From positions 1-16,104 of the forward strand of contig SXZD01000140.1 of assembly GCA_005788065.1 (NCBI GenBank): a DNA stretch of 16,104 nucleotides, given 5' to 3'. Of this stretch, positions 8,929 to 14,385 are shown piece by piece. Origin of the DNA: Burkholderiales bacterium (GTDB lineage Bacteria; Pseudomonadota; Gammaproteobacteria; Burkholderiales; Burkholderiaceae_B). The translations under genes and the position numbers were made by a program. Every line of letters starts with the position of its first letter. Position 1 is the first letter of the stretch. The notes under the pieces are model-generated. The model was given only the letters and a program-made list of their open reading frames with translations. It made no database searches and was not told where the DNA came from.

Positions 8929-10070
8929 AGCCGTCACCCGCATGGATTGAATTTCTGTCGCTGATGTCGTTCCGTTCTGACAGAACGCAGTTCTACCGTG
9001 AACTGGCCCGATCGATTCAGGCACGCGAACCACTGCGCGATTTTCTGACTGCGGAGCTTGCCATCAGCCGTCATCCCGGCACCCAAGACAGCAGCCGTGC
9101 ACAGGCATTGGCGTTGATGCGCCGGCAATTGAGCCAAGGCAATGATTATCGACTGAGTCATCTGCTGGCACGCGTCATGCCCGCATCAGACCGTCTGATG
9201 CTCAGTGCGCTGGACTACAGCAGCGACAGGCCAGCCACGCTGCGCTCTCTTGCTGATGCCATCGAACAGCAGCAACGCGCACGTCAGGTCATCGGTCAGG
9301 CCTTGCTGCCCCCGCTGATTCTGGTTCCGGGCGTTGCCGGCTTTTGCCATGTATTGGCTACCCAGAGCATCCCGGTGATTGTCAAAATGGCGCCGCCTGC
9401 GGTCTGGACACCGTTCAACCAATCGGTGAGAACATTTGCAGAAGCCATACAGCGCGATGGCGGTTGGATGGCTTTGGCCACCATCTGCACGACAGTCTTG
9501 GTTACCTATGCCCTGCCCCGCTGGACCGGCTGGCTGCGCGGGCGTCTGGAGACTTTGCAACCGCGCATGCGTGGGCTGCTGTTTCCGGCGTTTCCGCTGA
9601 CGCTGACGCTGTCGGTCTATCGGGATTTTCAGGTGTCGCAACTGCTCAACGCACTGGCGGTATTACTGGAAAGCGGTATGACATTGACAGAAGCCCTGCA
9701 GCGCTTGCGCCGGCATGCGCAACCGTGGATGCGATTTCATCTTCAACAAATCCTGGCCCATCTGCAGGTGGCGCCCACGGACTATGTTGCGGCATTTTCA
9801 AGAGGGCTGATGAGCCCCTCTCTGCTGGCCTCCGTGGCCAGCGCGGTGCGCAACAATCCCAGATTTGACGGCGTACTGATCGAACTGGGTACACGGGAAA
9901 ACATCCACATCCAGAACCACATCGCCCGCACGGCCAAGCGCATCAATACCGCACTGGTCGCGGGATGTGGCGCATTGGTGCTGTTTCTGTATCTGGGTCA
10001 ACTCTCGATTACGCAGAGCATGACAGCCGAGTTGAGCCCTACGCAGCAGATGCTGCGCAAGATGAAATAA
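8925..10070 (+). CDS. pilR: Type IVb pilus inner-membrane platform protein (GspF family, R64 PilR)
   Basis: 381-residue polytopic protein of the GspF/PilC family, the inner-membrane platform contacted by the ATPase. Two related cytoplasmic helical domains are visible: residues about 15-110 (DRTQFYRELARSIQAREPLR) and about 225-320 (YRDFQVSQLLNALAVLLESGMTLTEALQ, split across the motif). Hydrophobic segments lie at about 126-147, 179-200 and 347-368, matching three membrane spans. The ATG at 8925 overlaps the pilQ stop as ATGA and has GGAGGG 6-8 bases upstream; the frame is open back to 8871 inside pilQ but without a better start. No defect is seen. Confidence 0.9.
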   Translation: MKPSPAWIEFLSLMSFRSDRTQFYRELARSIQAREPLRDFLTAELAISRHPGTQDSSRAQALALMRRQLSQGNDYRLSHLLARVMPASDRLMLSALDYSSDRPATLRSLADAIEQQQRARQVIGQALLPPLILVPGVAGFCHVLATQSIPVIVKMAPPAVWTPFNQSVRTFAEAIQRDGGWMALATICTTVLVTYALPRWTGWLRGRLETLQPRMRGLLFPAFPLTLTLSVYRDFQVSQLLNALAVLLESGMTLTEALQRLRRHAQPWMRFHLQQILAHLQVAPTDYVAAFSRGLMSPSLLASVASAVRNNPRFDGVLIELGTRENIHIQNHIARTAKRINTALVAGCGALVLFLYLGQLSITQSMTAELSPTQQMLRKMK

Positions 10071-10073
10071 AAA

Positions 10074-10147
10074 TGTGATGCATCTGTGATGCAGGTAACC
10101 GAAATCTGCCCCATTTCTCTTCAACATGCATGCCGCATGACATCACA
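10074..10147 (+). promoter_or_regulatory. Candidate operator region upstream of pilS
   Basis: TGTGATGCA occurs at 10074-10082 and again at 10085-10093, an 11-base period that places both copies on one face of the helix. An inverted match to the first seven bases, CATCACA, lies at 10141-10147. All are within the 94 bases between pilR and pilS. This could be a transcription-factor binding region giving the pilin its own promoter. No clear -35/-10 pair could be named. Confidence 0.4.
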
Positions 10148-10164
10148 TACAGAAAGGAGTTTTC

Positions 10165-10758
10165 ATGCAAATCAGTTTCAATACAAAAAAGCTGCAACGC
10201 GGCATCACGCTGATCGAGGTATCGGTGGGTCTGATCATCGCTGCAGTGGTCGCTGCAGCAGCCTTCATTGCATTCCAGAACAATTCGCGTCGCAATGAAG
10301 TGCAGAGCAACACGCAATCGATCACAGAGACGGTTGCCGAACTGAAGCAGAAGTTCGGTCGAACCAATCTGTTCAATTCACTCACCACCACGCAAGCCAT
10401 CGCAGCATCGGCCATCTCTCCCAACCTGGCCTCCAGCGCAACCGCTGCAACCAACAGCTACAACGGCGCCATCAGCGTGGGCAACGGGGGTCTTGCCGCC
10501 GGTGACAACTCCTCCGCCGTCATGGTGTGGGGCAACGTACCCAAAGCGCAGTGTGTTGACTTGCTGCTGGCAGTCGAGTCGGGGGCAGTTGCCATCAATG
10601 TGGCAGCAGCCGGTACAGGCGACCCAACGGCTGCACCCACCGGTACGGCAGTCAAGACCACAACCAGTGCGTTCAGTGCGGCAACCGCTTCCGGCACCAC
10701 CGCATGCGGCGGTACGGCGCGGTCTTACGATCTGATCTTCACGCTGGCCAAGGCGTAA
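10165..10758 (+). CDS. pilS: Type IVb major pilin (PilS family)
   Basis: 197-residue prepilin, the main structural subunit of the pilus. The leader is 13 residues ending LQRG, and the mature protein starts ITLIEVSVGL, with the essential Glu at +5 and a hydrophobic helix to about residue 40. The mature N-terminal residue is Ile rather than the Phe of type IVa pilins, fitting the type IVb class. The globular part is rich in Ala, Thr and Ser, with two cysteines (about 130 and 181) near the C-terminus that should form the usual disulfide loop. The AGGAG box in GAAAGGAGTTTTC gives the best ribosome binding site in the operon, fitting high expression. A terminator-like hairpin follows the stop. The required prepilin peptidase is not in the window. 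Confidence 0.93.
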   Translation: MQISFNTKKLQRGITLIEVSVGLIIAAVVAAAAFIAFQNNSRRNEVQSNTQSITETVAELKQKFGRTNLFNSLTTTQAIAASAISPNLASSATAATNSYNGAISVGNGGLAAGDNSSAVMVWGNVPKAQCVDLLLAVESGAVAINVAAAGTGDPTAAPTGTAVKTTTSAFSAATASGTTACGGTARSYDLIFTLAKA

Positions 10759-10765
10759 GCAAACC

Positions 10766-10793
10766 GTGCGCTGGTGCCATGGCATCAGCGCAC
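10766..10793 (+). terminator. Terminator/attenuator hairpin between pilS and pilV-like gene
   Basis: GTGCGCTGGTGCC pairs with GGCATCAGCGCAC, 13 pairs including one G-U, followed by CTTTCC. It begins 8 bases after the pilS stop. The U-tract is poor, so partial termination is likely, letting some transcripts continue into the pilV-like gene. It may also protect the pilin mRNA from 3' decay. Confidence 0.65.
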
Positions 10794-10870
10794 CTTTCCT
10801 GCACTGCACCAGCCATCCGATACAGACAGGACTGCCTCGCATTTCAGTTGCGATTTTCAAAAAGATTGCA

Positions 10871-10927
10871 ATGGCGAGAGCGGTTCAGATATTGGCTGCA
10901 CTGGCGTCTCTTTCGCTCCGAACATGA
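10871..10927 (+). CDS. Possible leader mini-ORF overlapping the pilV-like start
   Basis: An 18-codon frame (MARAVQILAALASLSLRT) whose TGA stop overlaps the ATG of the pilV-like gene as ATGA. The pilV-like gene has no ribosome binding site of its own, so reinitiation from this mini-ORF is a plausible way to start it. The mini-ORF itself has only a weak purine stretch (AAAAAGA) upstream. It may be chance; there is no evidence that the peptide has a role. Confidence 0.3.
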   Translation: MARAVQILAALASLSLRT

Positions 10928-11934
10928 AAAGACACATCAAGGGATTCAGCCTGATTGAAATGTCGATTGCGCTGATCCTGTTTGCCATCCTGGGCGTTGC
11001 AATGCTCAACCTGCAGGTTCGACAAAGTCGGCGCGACAGCGCACGGGCGCAAGCCGACCAACTGCTGCAACTGCGCGATGCACTGCAAAGCTATGTGGAC
11101 ACCTACCGCAGTGCGATATTGGCCAACACCAGCATTCCGTTCACGGTAGGCAGCGGATCGGTCAACAACACACAGACCCTGCTACCCACCGTCAGCGGCC
11201 TGATCGGCTTGGGACTGTTGCCCACGACGTTCAAAAACACGGCCAGTCTGAACAATGCGGGATATGTCATGTCGGCTGTCCAGTTTGTACCGGCCGGATG
11301 CATCACCAGCAACCCAAAAAGCTGCCGCATCGGCGGTCATGTGCGACTGGCCAACCCGCTGCTGTTGCGCGACGTTGTAACTGAAGTCAACGCTGGTCGA
11401 TTCGATGGAGACCTCGCATTTGATGCGCTGGATGTGCTGGGCGGCAACGGTTTTGTATCCTTGACCAAGGGCGGCAACTACACGGCTGCAAACGGCAGTT
11501 TTACGCTGACCAACGACGCAGCCTATCTCGGTGTGAGCAAACCGGCAGGCATCATCGGCATCCAGTTTTACGGCAGCAGTAACGCCTCATCTGCTGTGGC
11601 CTACAGTGACTACTGTCCGGGCGACACCATCAGTATCGGAAACGGAAAAATCGGTGGCAGCAGCCCTTTCAATTACGCGGGAACGGTGGCGTTCAGCACA
11701 ACATCCTACACCGGCAGCACACCGGGAGTGACGGTTGTCGGCAGCGTCACCAGTGCCGGTAAAACCTGCAGCGGCAATACGGCCTATCAGTATCCGGATA
11801 CACCGGTCAACATGATGGGGGTGGCAGCAGGCTACTCCACAACGGGTGCAAACAATACCGGTGTGCTGCGTATCACCTGTACAATGAATGCTGCTGGTCT
11901 GGCAGTTCCCCGATTCACCATTTTCTCGTGTTAA
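10924..11934 (+). CDS. pilV: PilV-like type IVb minor or tip pilin
   Basis: 336-residue prepilin-like protein. The short leader MKRHIKG is followed by FSLIEMSIALILFAILGVAM: a prepilin peptidase site with Glu at +5 and a hydrophobic helix. The rest is a long, mostly beta-strand Gly/Ser/Asn/Thr-rich region with several cysteines (for example AGCITSNPKSC, SDYCPGD, GKTC, ITCTMN and the last residue). In R64 and related clusters a long prepilin after pilS is PilV, the tip adhesin. No recombinase or alternative C-terminal cassettes with repeated crossover sites were found, so there is no sign of a shufflon. The ATG at 10924 was chosen from the prepilin leader; the frame is open upstream to 10774 but that part is not protein-like. 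There is no Shine-Dalgarno sequence. Adhesin function is inferred from the family. Confidence 0.8.
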   Translation: MKRHIKGFSLIEMSIALILFAILGVAMLNLQVRQSRRDSARAQADQLLQLRDALQSYVDTYRSAILANTSIPFTVGSGSVNNTQTLLPTVSGLIGLGLLPTTFKNTASLNNAGYVMSAVQFVPAGCITSNPKSCRIGGHVRLANPLLLRDVVTEVNAGRFDGDLAFDALDVLGGNGFVSLTKGGNYTAANGSFTLTNDAAYLGVSKPAGIIGIQFYGSSNASSAVAYSDYCPGDTISIGNGKIGGSSPFNYAGTVAFSTTSYTGSTPGVTVVGSVTSAGKTCSGNTAYQYPDTPVNMMGVAAGYSTTGANNTGVLRITCTMNAAGLAVPRFTIFSC

Positions 11935-11945
11935 GTTGTTGTCGC

Positions 11946-12704
11946 ATGTCTCCTACCCTCGAGTTGTATGAAAGTCTGGAGCGGGCATTTGCCCACTTCA
12001 ATGTCACGCTGTTCAATGGCGAACTGCCGCCCTGTCTGATCACGCTGCGATCGAGCAACCGTATTTACGGATATCACCACAGTGCGCGTTTCATCAACCT
12101 GCAGGGACAGACGGTAGACGAACTCGGCTTGCATCCGGGACACTTCACGCTGCGGTCAGTCGAGTCGGTGCTGTCAACACTGGTGCATGAAATGGTTCAC
12201 CATTGGCAACATCATTTCGGTACGCCGAGCCGCACCAATCCGCACAATACCGAGTGGGTGCACAAGATGCGAAGCATCGGGCTGGTACCCTCCAACACCG
12301 GACTGCCCGGTGGCAAGTCAACGGGTCAGCGCGTCAGTCACTACATCGAACCGGAGGGCGCGTTTGTAAGAGCCTGTCAGTCGCTGATTGACGATGGCTT
12401 CGAGTTGAAGTGGTTCGATCGGCAGTTACCTGCGGAACCTGAGCATGAGTTGAGCATACAGACGAAACTGGCAGATGCGGGCGTGTCGGTGCCGGTGTCA
12501 CCCCGACCGATACAGGTACTCAATGCGTTGCAGGCCAGCGAGGCTTCTGCGGTTGAGAAGCCGCCGATTCCGCCGTCGGCCAGGCCGGTAGCCAAAAAGC
12601 GCTTGCGATTTGTATGCAGTGGATGCGAGACGAAGGTGTGGGCGACAGCGGACATTGCGATGATGTGCATTCCGTGCGGACTGGCGCTGCGCGCGGACGA
12701 GTAG
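11946..12704 (+). CDS. SprT-like zinc metalloprotein
   Basis: 252-residue protein with a SprT-like domain. Residues 81-85 are HEMVH, and a third zinc ligand, His100, sits in NPHNTEW, the usual HExxH...H-x-x-E-W arrangement. The region before it (ELPPCLITLRSSNRIYGYH) is also typical of the family. After a Pro/Ala-rich linker (about 180-220) the C-terminus is a zinc ribbon with CSGC and CIPC. SprT/Spartan-like proteins in eukaryotes cleave DNA-protein crosslinks; the bacterial role is less clear, and many copies sit on plasmids and islands. It starts 11 bases after the pilV-like stop, so it is likely co-transcribed, though no ribosome binding site is evident. It is not a known part of pilus assembly. 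A GTG at 11928 would be an alternative start. Confidence 0.85.
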   Translation: MSPTLELYESLERAFAHFNVTLFNGELPPCLITLRSSNRIYGYHHSARFINLQGQTVDELGLHPGHFTLRSVESVLSTLVHEMVHHWQHHFGTPSRTNPHNTEWVHKMRSIGLVPSNTGLPGGKSTGQRVSHYIEPEGAFVRACQSLIDDGFELKWFDRQLPAEPEHELSIQTKLADAGVSVPVSPRPIQVLNALQASEASAVEKPPIPPSARPVAKKRLRFVCSGCETKVWATADIAMMCIPCGLALRADE

Positions 12705-12719
12705 GCGGCGCACGTCTCA

Positions 12720-12857
12720 GGCGTCCGGATTCGCTCCGGACACTTAGCGCAAGCTGCGATACGAACGGTTCGCCTTAGGCGTCCGGATTCGCTCCGGACA
12801 TTTGGCGGACTCAGAAGCATGAACTTTCGTCTTGGGCGTCCGGATTCGCTCCGGCGG
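12720..12857 (+). repeat. Three direct copies of a 19-bp hairpin motif
   Basis: GTCCGGATTCGCTCCGGAC occurs perfectly twice, in units starting at 12720 and 12778. A third unit at 12835 ends CCGGCGG instead of CCGGAC. Each is preceded by GGC, and the period is 57-58 bases. Every perfect unit folds into a 7-bp stem with a TTCGC loop. Flanks of the first two are also alike (CAYTTRGCG). A degenerate fourth copy lies at 12981-12997 (15 of 17 bases as in the third). This looks like a family of dispersed palindromic repeats. Confidence 0.85.
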
Positions 12858-12866
12858 TTCTCCCGC

Positions 12867-12980
12867 AAAAATTGCGCTCCTCAACGTTGACGGGCTTTGA
12901 ACGCCGTCTTCGCGGCGCTTCAACCCTCGCAAATCAATGATTTGCTCGGGACGCCCGCTGCACGGTCGGGCGCAATTTTT
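12867..12980. repeat. Nested-palindrome element bounded by 11-bp inverted repeats
   Basis: AAAAATTGCGC at 12867-12877 is exactly inverted at 12970-12980. Inside lie a bulged hairpin at 12892-12926 (stem blocks GGG/CCC, TT/AA, GAA/TTC, CGCCG/CGGCG), a near-perfect palindrome GCAAATCAATGATTTGC at 12929-12945 and a GCCCG/CGGGC stem at 12953-12971. The 17-base sequences directly outside (12841-12857 and 12981-12997) are direct repeats of each other. This could be a small non-autonomous mobile element or a compound repeat. No transposase is present. Confidence 0.6.
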
Positions 12981-13048
12981 CGGATGCGATCCGGCGGAGT
13001 CGATCTCCGAACGCCTTCTGACACGAAGGCACATGGTGTAGCAGCACT

Positions 13049-13084
13049 GCGTTTGCGTTTGCGTTTGCGTTTGCGTTTGCGTTT
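13049..13084 (+). repeat. Hexanucleotide tract (GCGTTT)6
   Basis: Six uninterrupted copies of GCGTTT. It lies 80 bases past the stop of the DsrE-like gene, in non-coding sequence. Such tracts are prone to slippage. It reads as a Lys-Arg string on the minus strand, but that frame shows no protein character. Confidence 0.97.
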
Positions 13085-13163
13085 GAGAAGTCTCAGAGAT
13101 ACGGCGTCGGTGTTGCGAGGGTGCAGACTGGCCACAGTGACTTTCAGCAGAATAGCTGTCTCA

Positions 13164-13574
13164 TCAAAACACGAGTGCGCGCCAACCCGGTTCAAGCGCT
13201 CGCGCCATGAAGCGCACTGCGCCGCCAGGGCCGGCATACTCAGGAATCAGTACCTCACCGGAGAGGCCATGCACTTTCATCGCATCGGTACAGGCATAAA
13301 AAACAGCGCCATGTGCATGCGCCTCCTGCATGTAATCGTAAACGGATTTTTCGCGCTGGTCGCCAGAGTACAGAGTCGCAGCCACACCCGGCTTGAGCAG
13401 CAAGACCGAACGTGCAGTGAAATAGACTTCAACAGGAACATCAAACGCAGCAACCGCCGCCGCATTAAAAAACGGCGTTGACAGGCGAACGGGATCGTCA
13501 GGGTCGCATTGCCATAACTGTATGGCAACTCCAGACCAGTTCATGACAGGTCGCTCATTTGGCGCATCAGTCAT
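13164..13574 (-). CDS. DsrE-like sulfur-relay family protein
   Basis: 136-residue soluble protein with the DsrE/DsrF-like alpha/beta pattern: a first strand GVAIQLWQC, a helix STPFFNAAAVAAFDVPVEVY, then FTARSVLLLKPGVA, and a late strand-Cys-helix HGAVFYACTDAMKVHGL. Cys95 in FYACTDA is at the position where active DsrE-type proteins carry persulfide; Cys23 is also present. Family members pass sulfur (and in some cases could pass selenium) between carriers. The ATG at 13574 is chosen because AGGG lies 6 bases upstream; GTG at 13610 and ATG at 13544 lack a binding site. The TGA stop is followed by frame without protein character, so it is read as a true stop, not selenocysteine. It follows the GcvH-like gene on the same strand after 171 bases. 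The exact partner is unknown. Confidence 0.75.
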   Translation of the reverse strand: MTDAPNERPVMNWSGVAIQLWQCDPDDPVRLSTPFFNAAAVAAFDVPVEVYFTARSVLLLKPGVAATLYSGDQREKSVYDYMQEAHAHGAVFYACTDAMKVHGLSGEVLIPEYAGPGGAVRFMARALEPGWRALVF

Positions 13575-13685
13575 GAGCCACCCTATTGATTGTTCGACAG
13601 GGTGGCTCACTGTAAATGGCGTACATGAGCGACTCCATTTATTTCAAGACAGCGGCGCTCACCGTAGAAGCCGTGAATGAGCGAC
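13550..13685 (-). repeat. Three 29-bp imperfect repeat units
   Basis: Units at 13605-13633 and 13657-13685 match at 23 of 29 positions. Both start GCTCAC and end ATGAGCGAC (plus-strand reading), so each has palindromic ends. A third, in inverted orientation, is at 13550-13578, where mainly the ends are conserved (GTCGCTCAT and TGAGC). The gaps between units are 26 and 23 bases. The third unit overlaps the dsrE-like start. Confidence 0.6.
13574..13609 (-). promoter_or_regulatory. Hairpin that hides the ribosome binding site of the dsrE-like gene
   Basis: On the minus strand, GAGCCACCCT pairs with AGGGTGGCTC around a 14-base loop; an outer T-A pair adds the first base of the ATG itself, for 11 pairs. 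The 3' arm contains the only good Shine-Dalgarno sequence (AGGG). There is no T-run after it, so it is not a standard terminator. It looks like a translational switch (RNA thermometer, or a protein- or RNA-opened stem). Confidence 0.6.
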
Positions 13686-13745
13686 CTCGTACTTCTGCAA
13701 CCCGTGACGCGTAGCAGCATACTGCTCGAAGGAGCGCATTCCACT

Positions 13746-14180
13746 TTAACGCTCCTCCAATTTGTAGAGATACATGCGCTGCTCCACATCGCTGCGTATG
13801 TCATCGCCACGCTGCAAAACCTTGCAATCGTCATCCCATTTCGACGGCTTCACGCGTACCAGCCAGCCTTCACCATACGGATCCCTGAAAGGCATGTCCG
13901 GCTTGTCTTCCAGCAGCGGATTGACTTGTACAACCACGCCGTGCACCGGGCTTTTGACCGACACGACTGATTTGGCCAGTTCAACCACAGCGACTGAACG
14001 CGCCTGCTCAAGCTCGGACCCCACCGACTTGGGACGACACATATACATCTCGCCTGACAGGTGAACACCGATGGACGTGATGCCGACTGTCACACAGCCG
14101 TCTGCATCCAGCCGCGCCCATGTGTCCCACTCCGGCAGATACCACAACTCATCCGGAAAATCATAGCCTCGGATTTTCAT
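13746..14180 (-). CDS. GcvH-like lipoyl-carrier protein
   Basis: 144-residue protein of the glycine cleavage H protein fold. The motif block GITSIGVHLSGEMYMCRPKS parallels GIT...LGD...LP in GcvH. It is followed by AVVELAKSVVSVKSPVHGVV, aligning with the lipoylation site [20 protein letters not shown], with the modified lysine at Lys70. The C-terminal GEGWLVRVKPSKWDDD matches GDGWLIKV in the family. It should carry lipoyl-lysine in the cytoplasm. No other glycine cleavage gene (gcvT, gcvP) is nearby; instead it sits between selC and a DsrE-like gene. GcvH-like lipoate proteins outside glycine cleavage are known in sulfur oxidation (sHdr systems). The ATG at 14180 is chosen because it is 15 bases after the tRNA CCA end with GAGAG upstream; the open frame to 14273 runs into the tRNA. 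Confidence 0.85.
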   Translation of the reverse strand: MKIRGYDFPDELWYLPEWDTWARLDADGCVTVGITSIGVHLSGEMYMCRPKSVGSELEQARSVAVVELAKSVVSVKSPVHGVVVQVNPLLEDKPDMPFRDPYGEGWLVRVKPSKWDDDCKVLQRGDDIRSDVEQRMYLYKLEER

Positions 14181-14195
14181 GGAACTCTCGGAAAC

Positions 14196-14291
14196 TGGCG
14201 GAAGGAAATGGGAGTCGAACCCACCCGGCAACGCATGGCGCCACCATCCAGATTTGAAGTCTGGCCACCCCACCGGGGATGATTTCCTTCC
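14196..14291 (-). tRNA. selC: tRNA-Sec (anticodon TCA)
   Basis: On the minus strand the gene starts GGAAGGAA and closes TTCCTTCC, an 8-bp acceptor stem as in bacterial tRNA-Sec. The anticodon arm is CCAGA-CTTCAAA-TCTGG, reading UGA. A long variable arm follows, then the T arm with GGTTCGACTCC, discriminator G and an encoded CCA at 14196-14198. The total of 96 bases with CCA matches the unusually long tRNA-Sec. It lies 94 bases after selB and directly before the GcvH-like gene on the same strand. Confidence 0.97.
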
Positions 14292-14385
14292 AGATTGAAA
14301 ACACTGCAGGGATGGTACGTCAGCCCTGTACCAACAGCATCAGCACAGACCCTGAGCCGGGAAGATAAAACGTGTGAGTACCCCT

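Larger units (their letters stand above)
12705..13163. other. Gene-free, repeat-rich interval
   Basis: This is 459 bases between the converging SprT-like and DsrE-like genes. No frame here looks like a real protein: the open frames translate the repeats into Arg/Pro/Lys-rich strings. It holds three hairpin repeats, a nested-palindrome element and a hexanucleotide tract, listed separately. Genes on both sides end here, so it may serve as the terminator region for both. Confidence 0.8.

Noticed and set aside
10924..11934. Shufflon at the pilV 3' end
   Set aside because: No repeated crossover sites, inverted partial C-terminal cassettes or recombinase gene follow; a SprT-like gene begins 11 bases after the stop.
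12892..12926. Integron attC site suggested by the bulged hairpin
   Set aside because: The core site pair RYYYAAC / GTTRRRY could not be placed at the stem ends, and no integrase is near.
12720..12997. CRISPR array
   Set aside because: Only three to four units, each a short hairpin with degenerating copies and about 38-base gaps; no cas genes.
13084..13166. Selenocysteine read-through of the dsrE-like TGA stop
   Set aside because: The DsrE-like fold is complete before the TGA, the downstream frame is Ser/Gln/Thr-rich without domain character and runs into the hexamer tract, and no SECIS-like stem directly follows.
12897..13481. Plus-strand frame and the minus-strand frame at 12920-13237 with Lys-Arg repeats
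   Set aside because: Both are translations of the palindromes and hexamer tract and overlap the DsrE-like gene; no ribosome binding site or domain.
13607..13834. 75-codon minus-strand frame between the GcvH-like and DsrE-like genes
   Set aside because: It overlaps the end of the GcvH-like gene in another frame, has no good binding site and its C-terminal part is just the 29-bp repeats.
14061..14282. Open frame containing MGVEPTRQRMAPPSRFEVWP on the plus strand
   Set aside because: It is the antisense translation of tRNA-Sec, a known kind of spurious protein, and it overlaps the well-supported GcvH-like gene.
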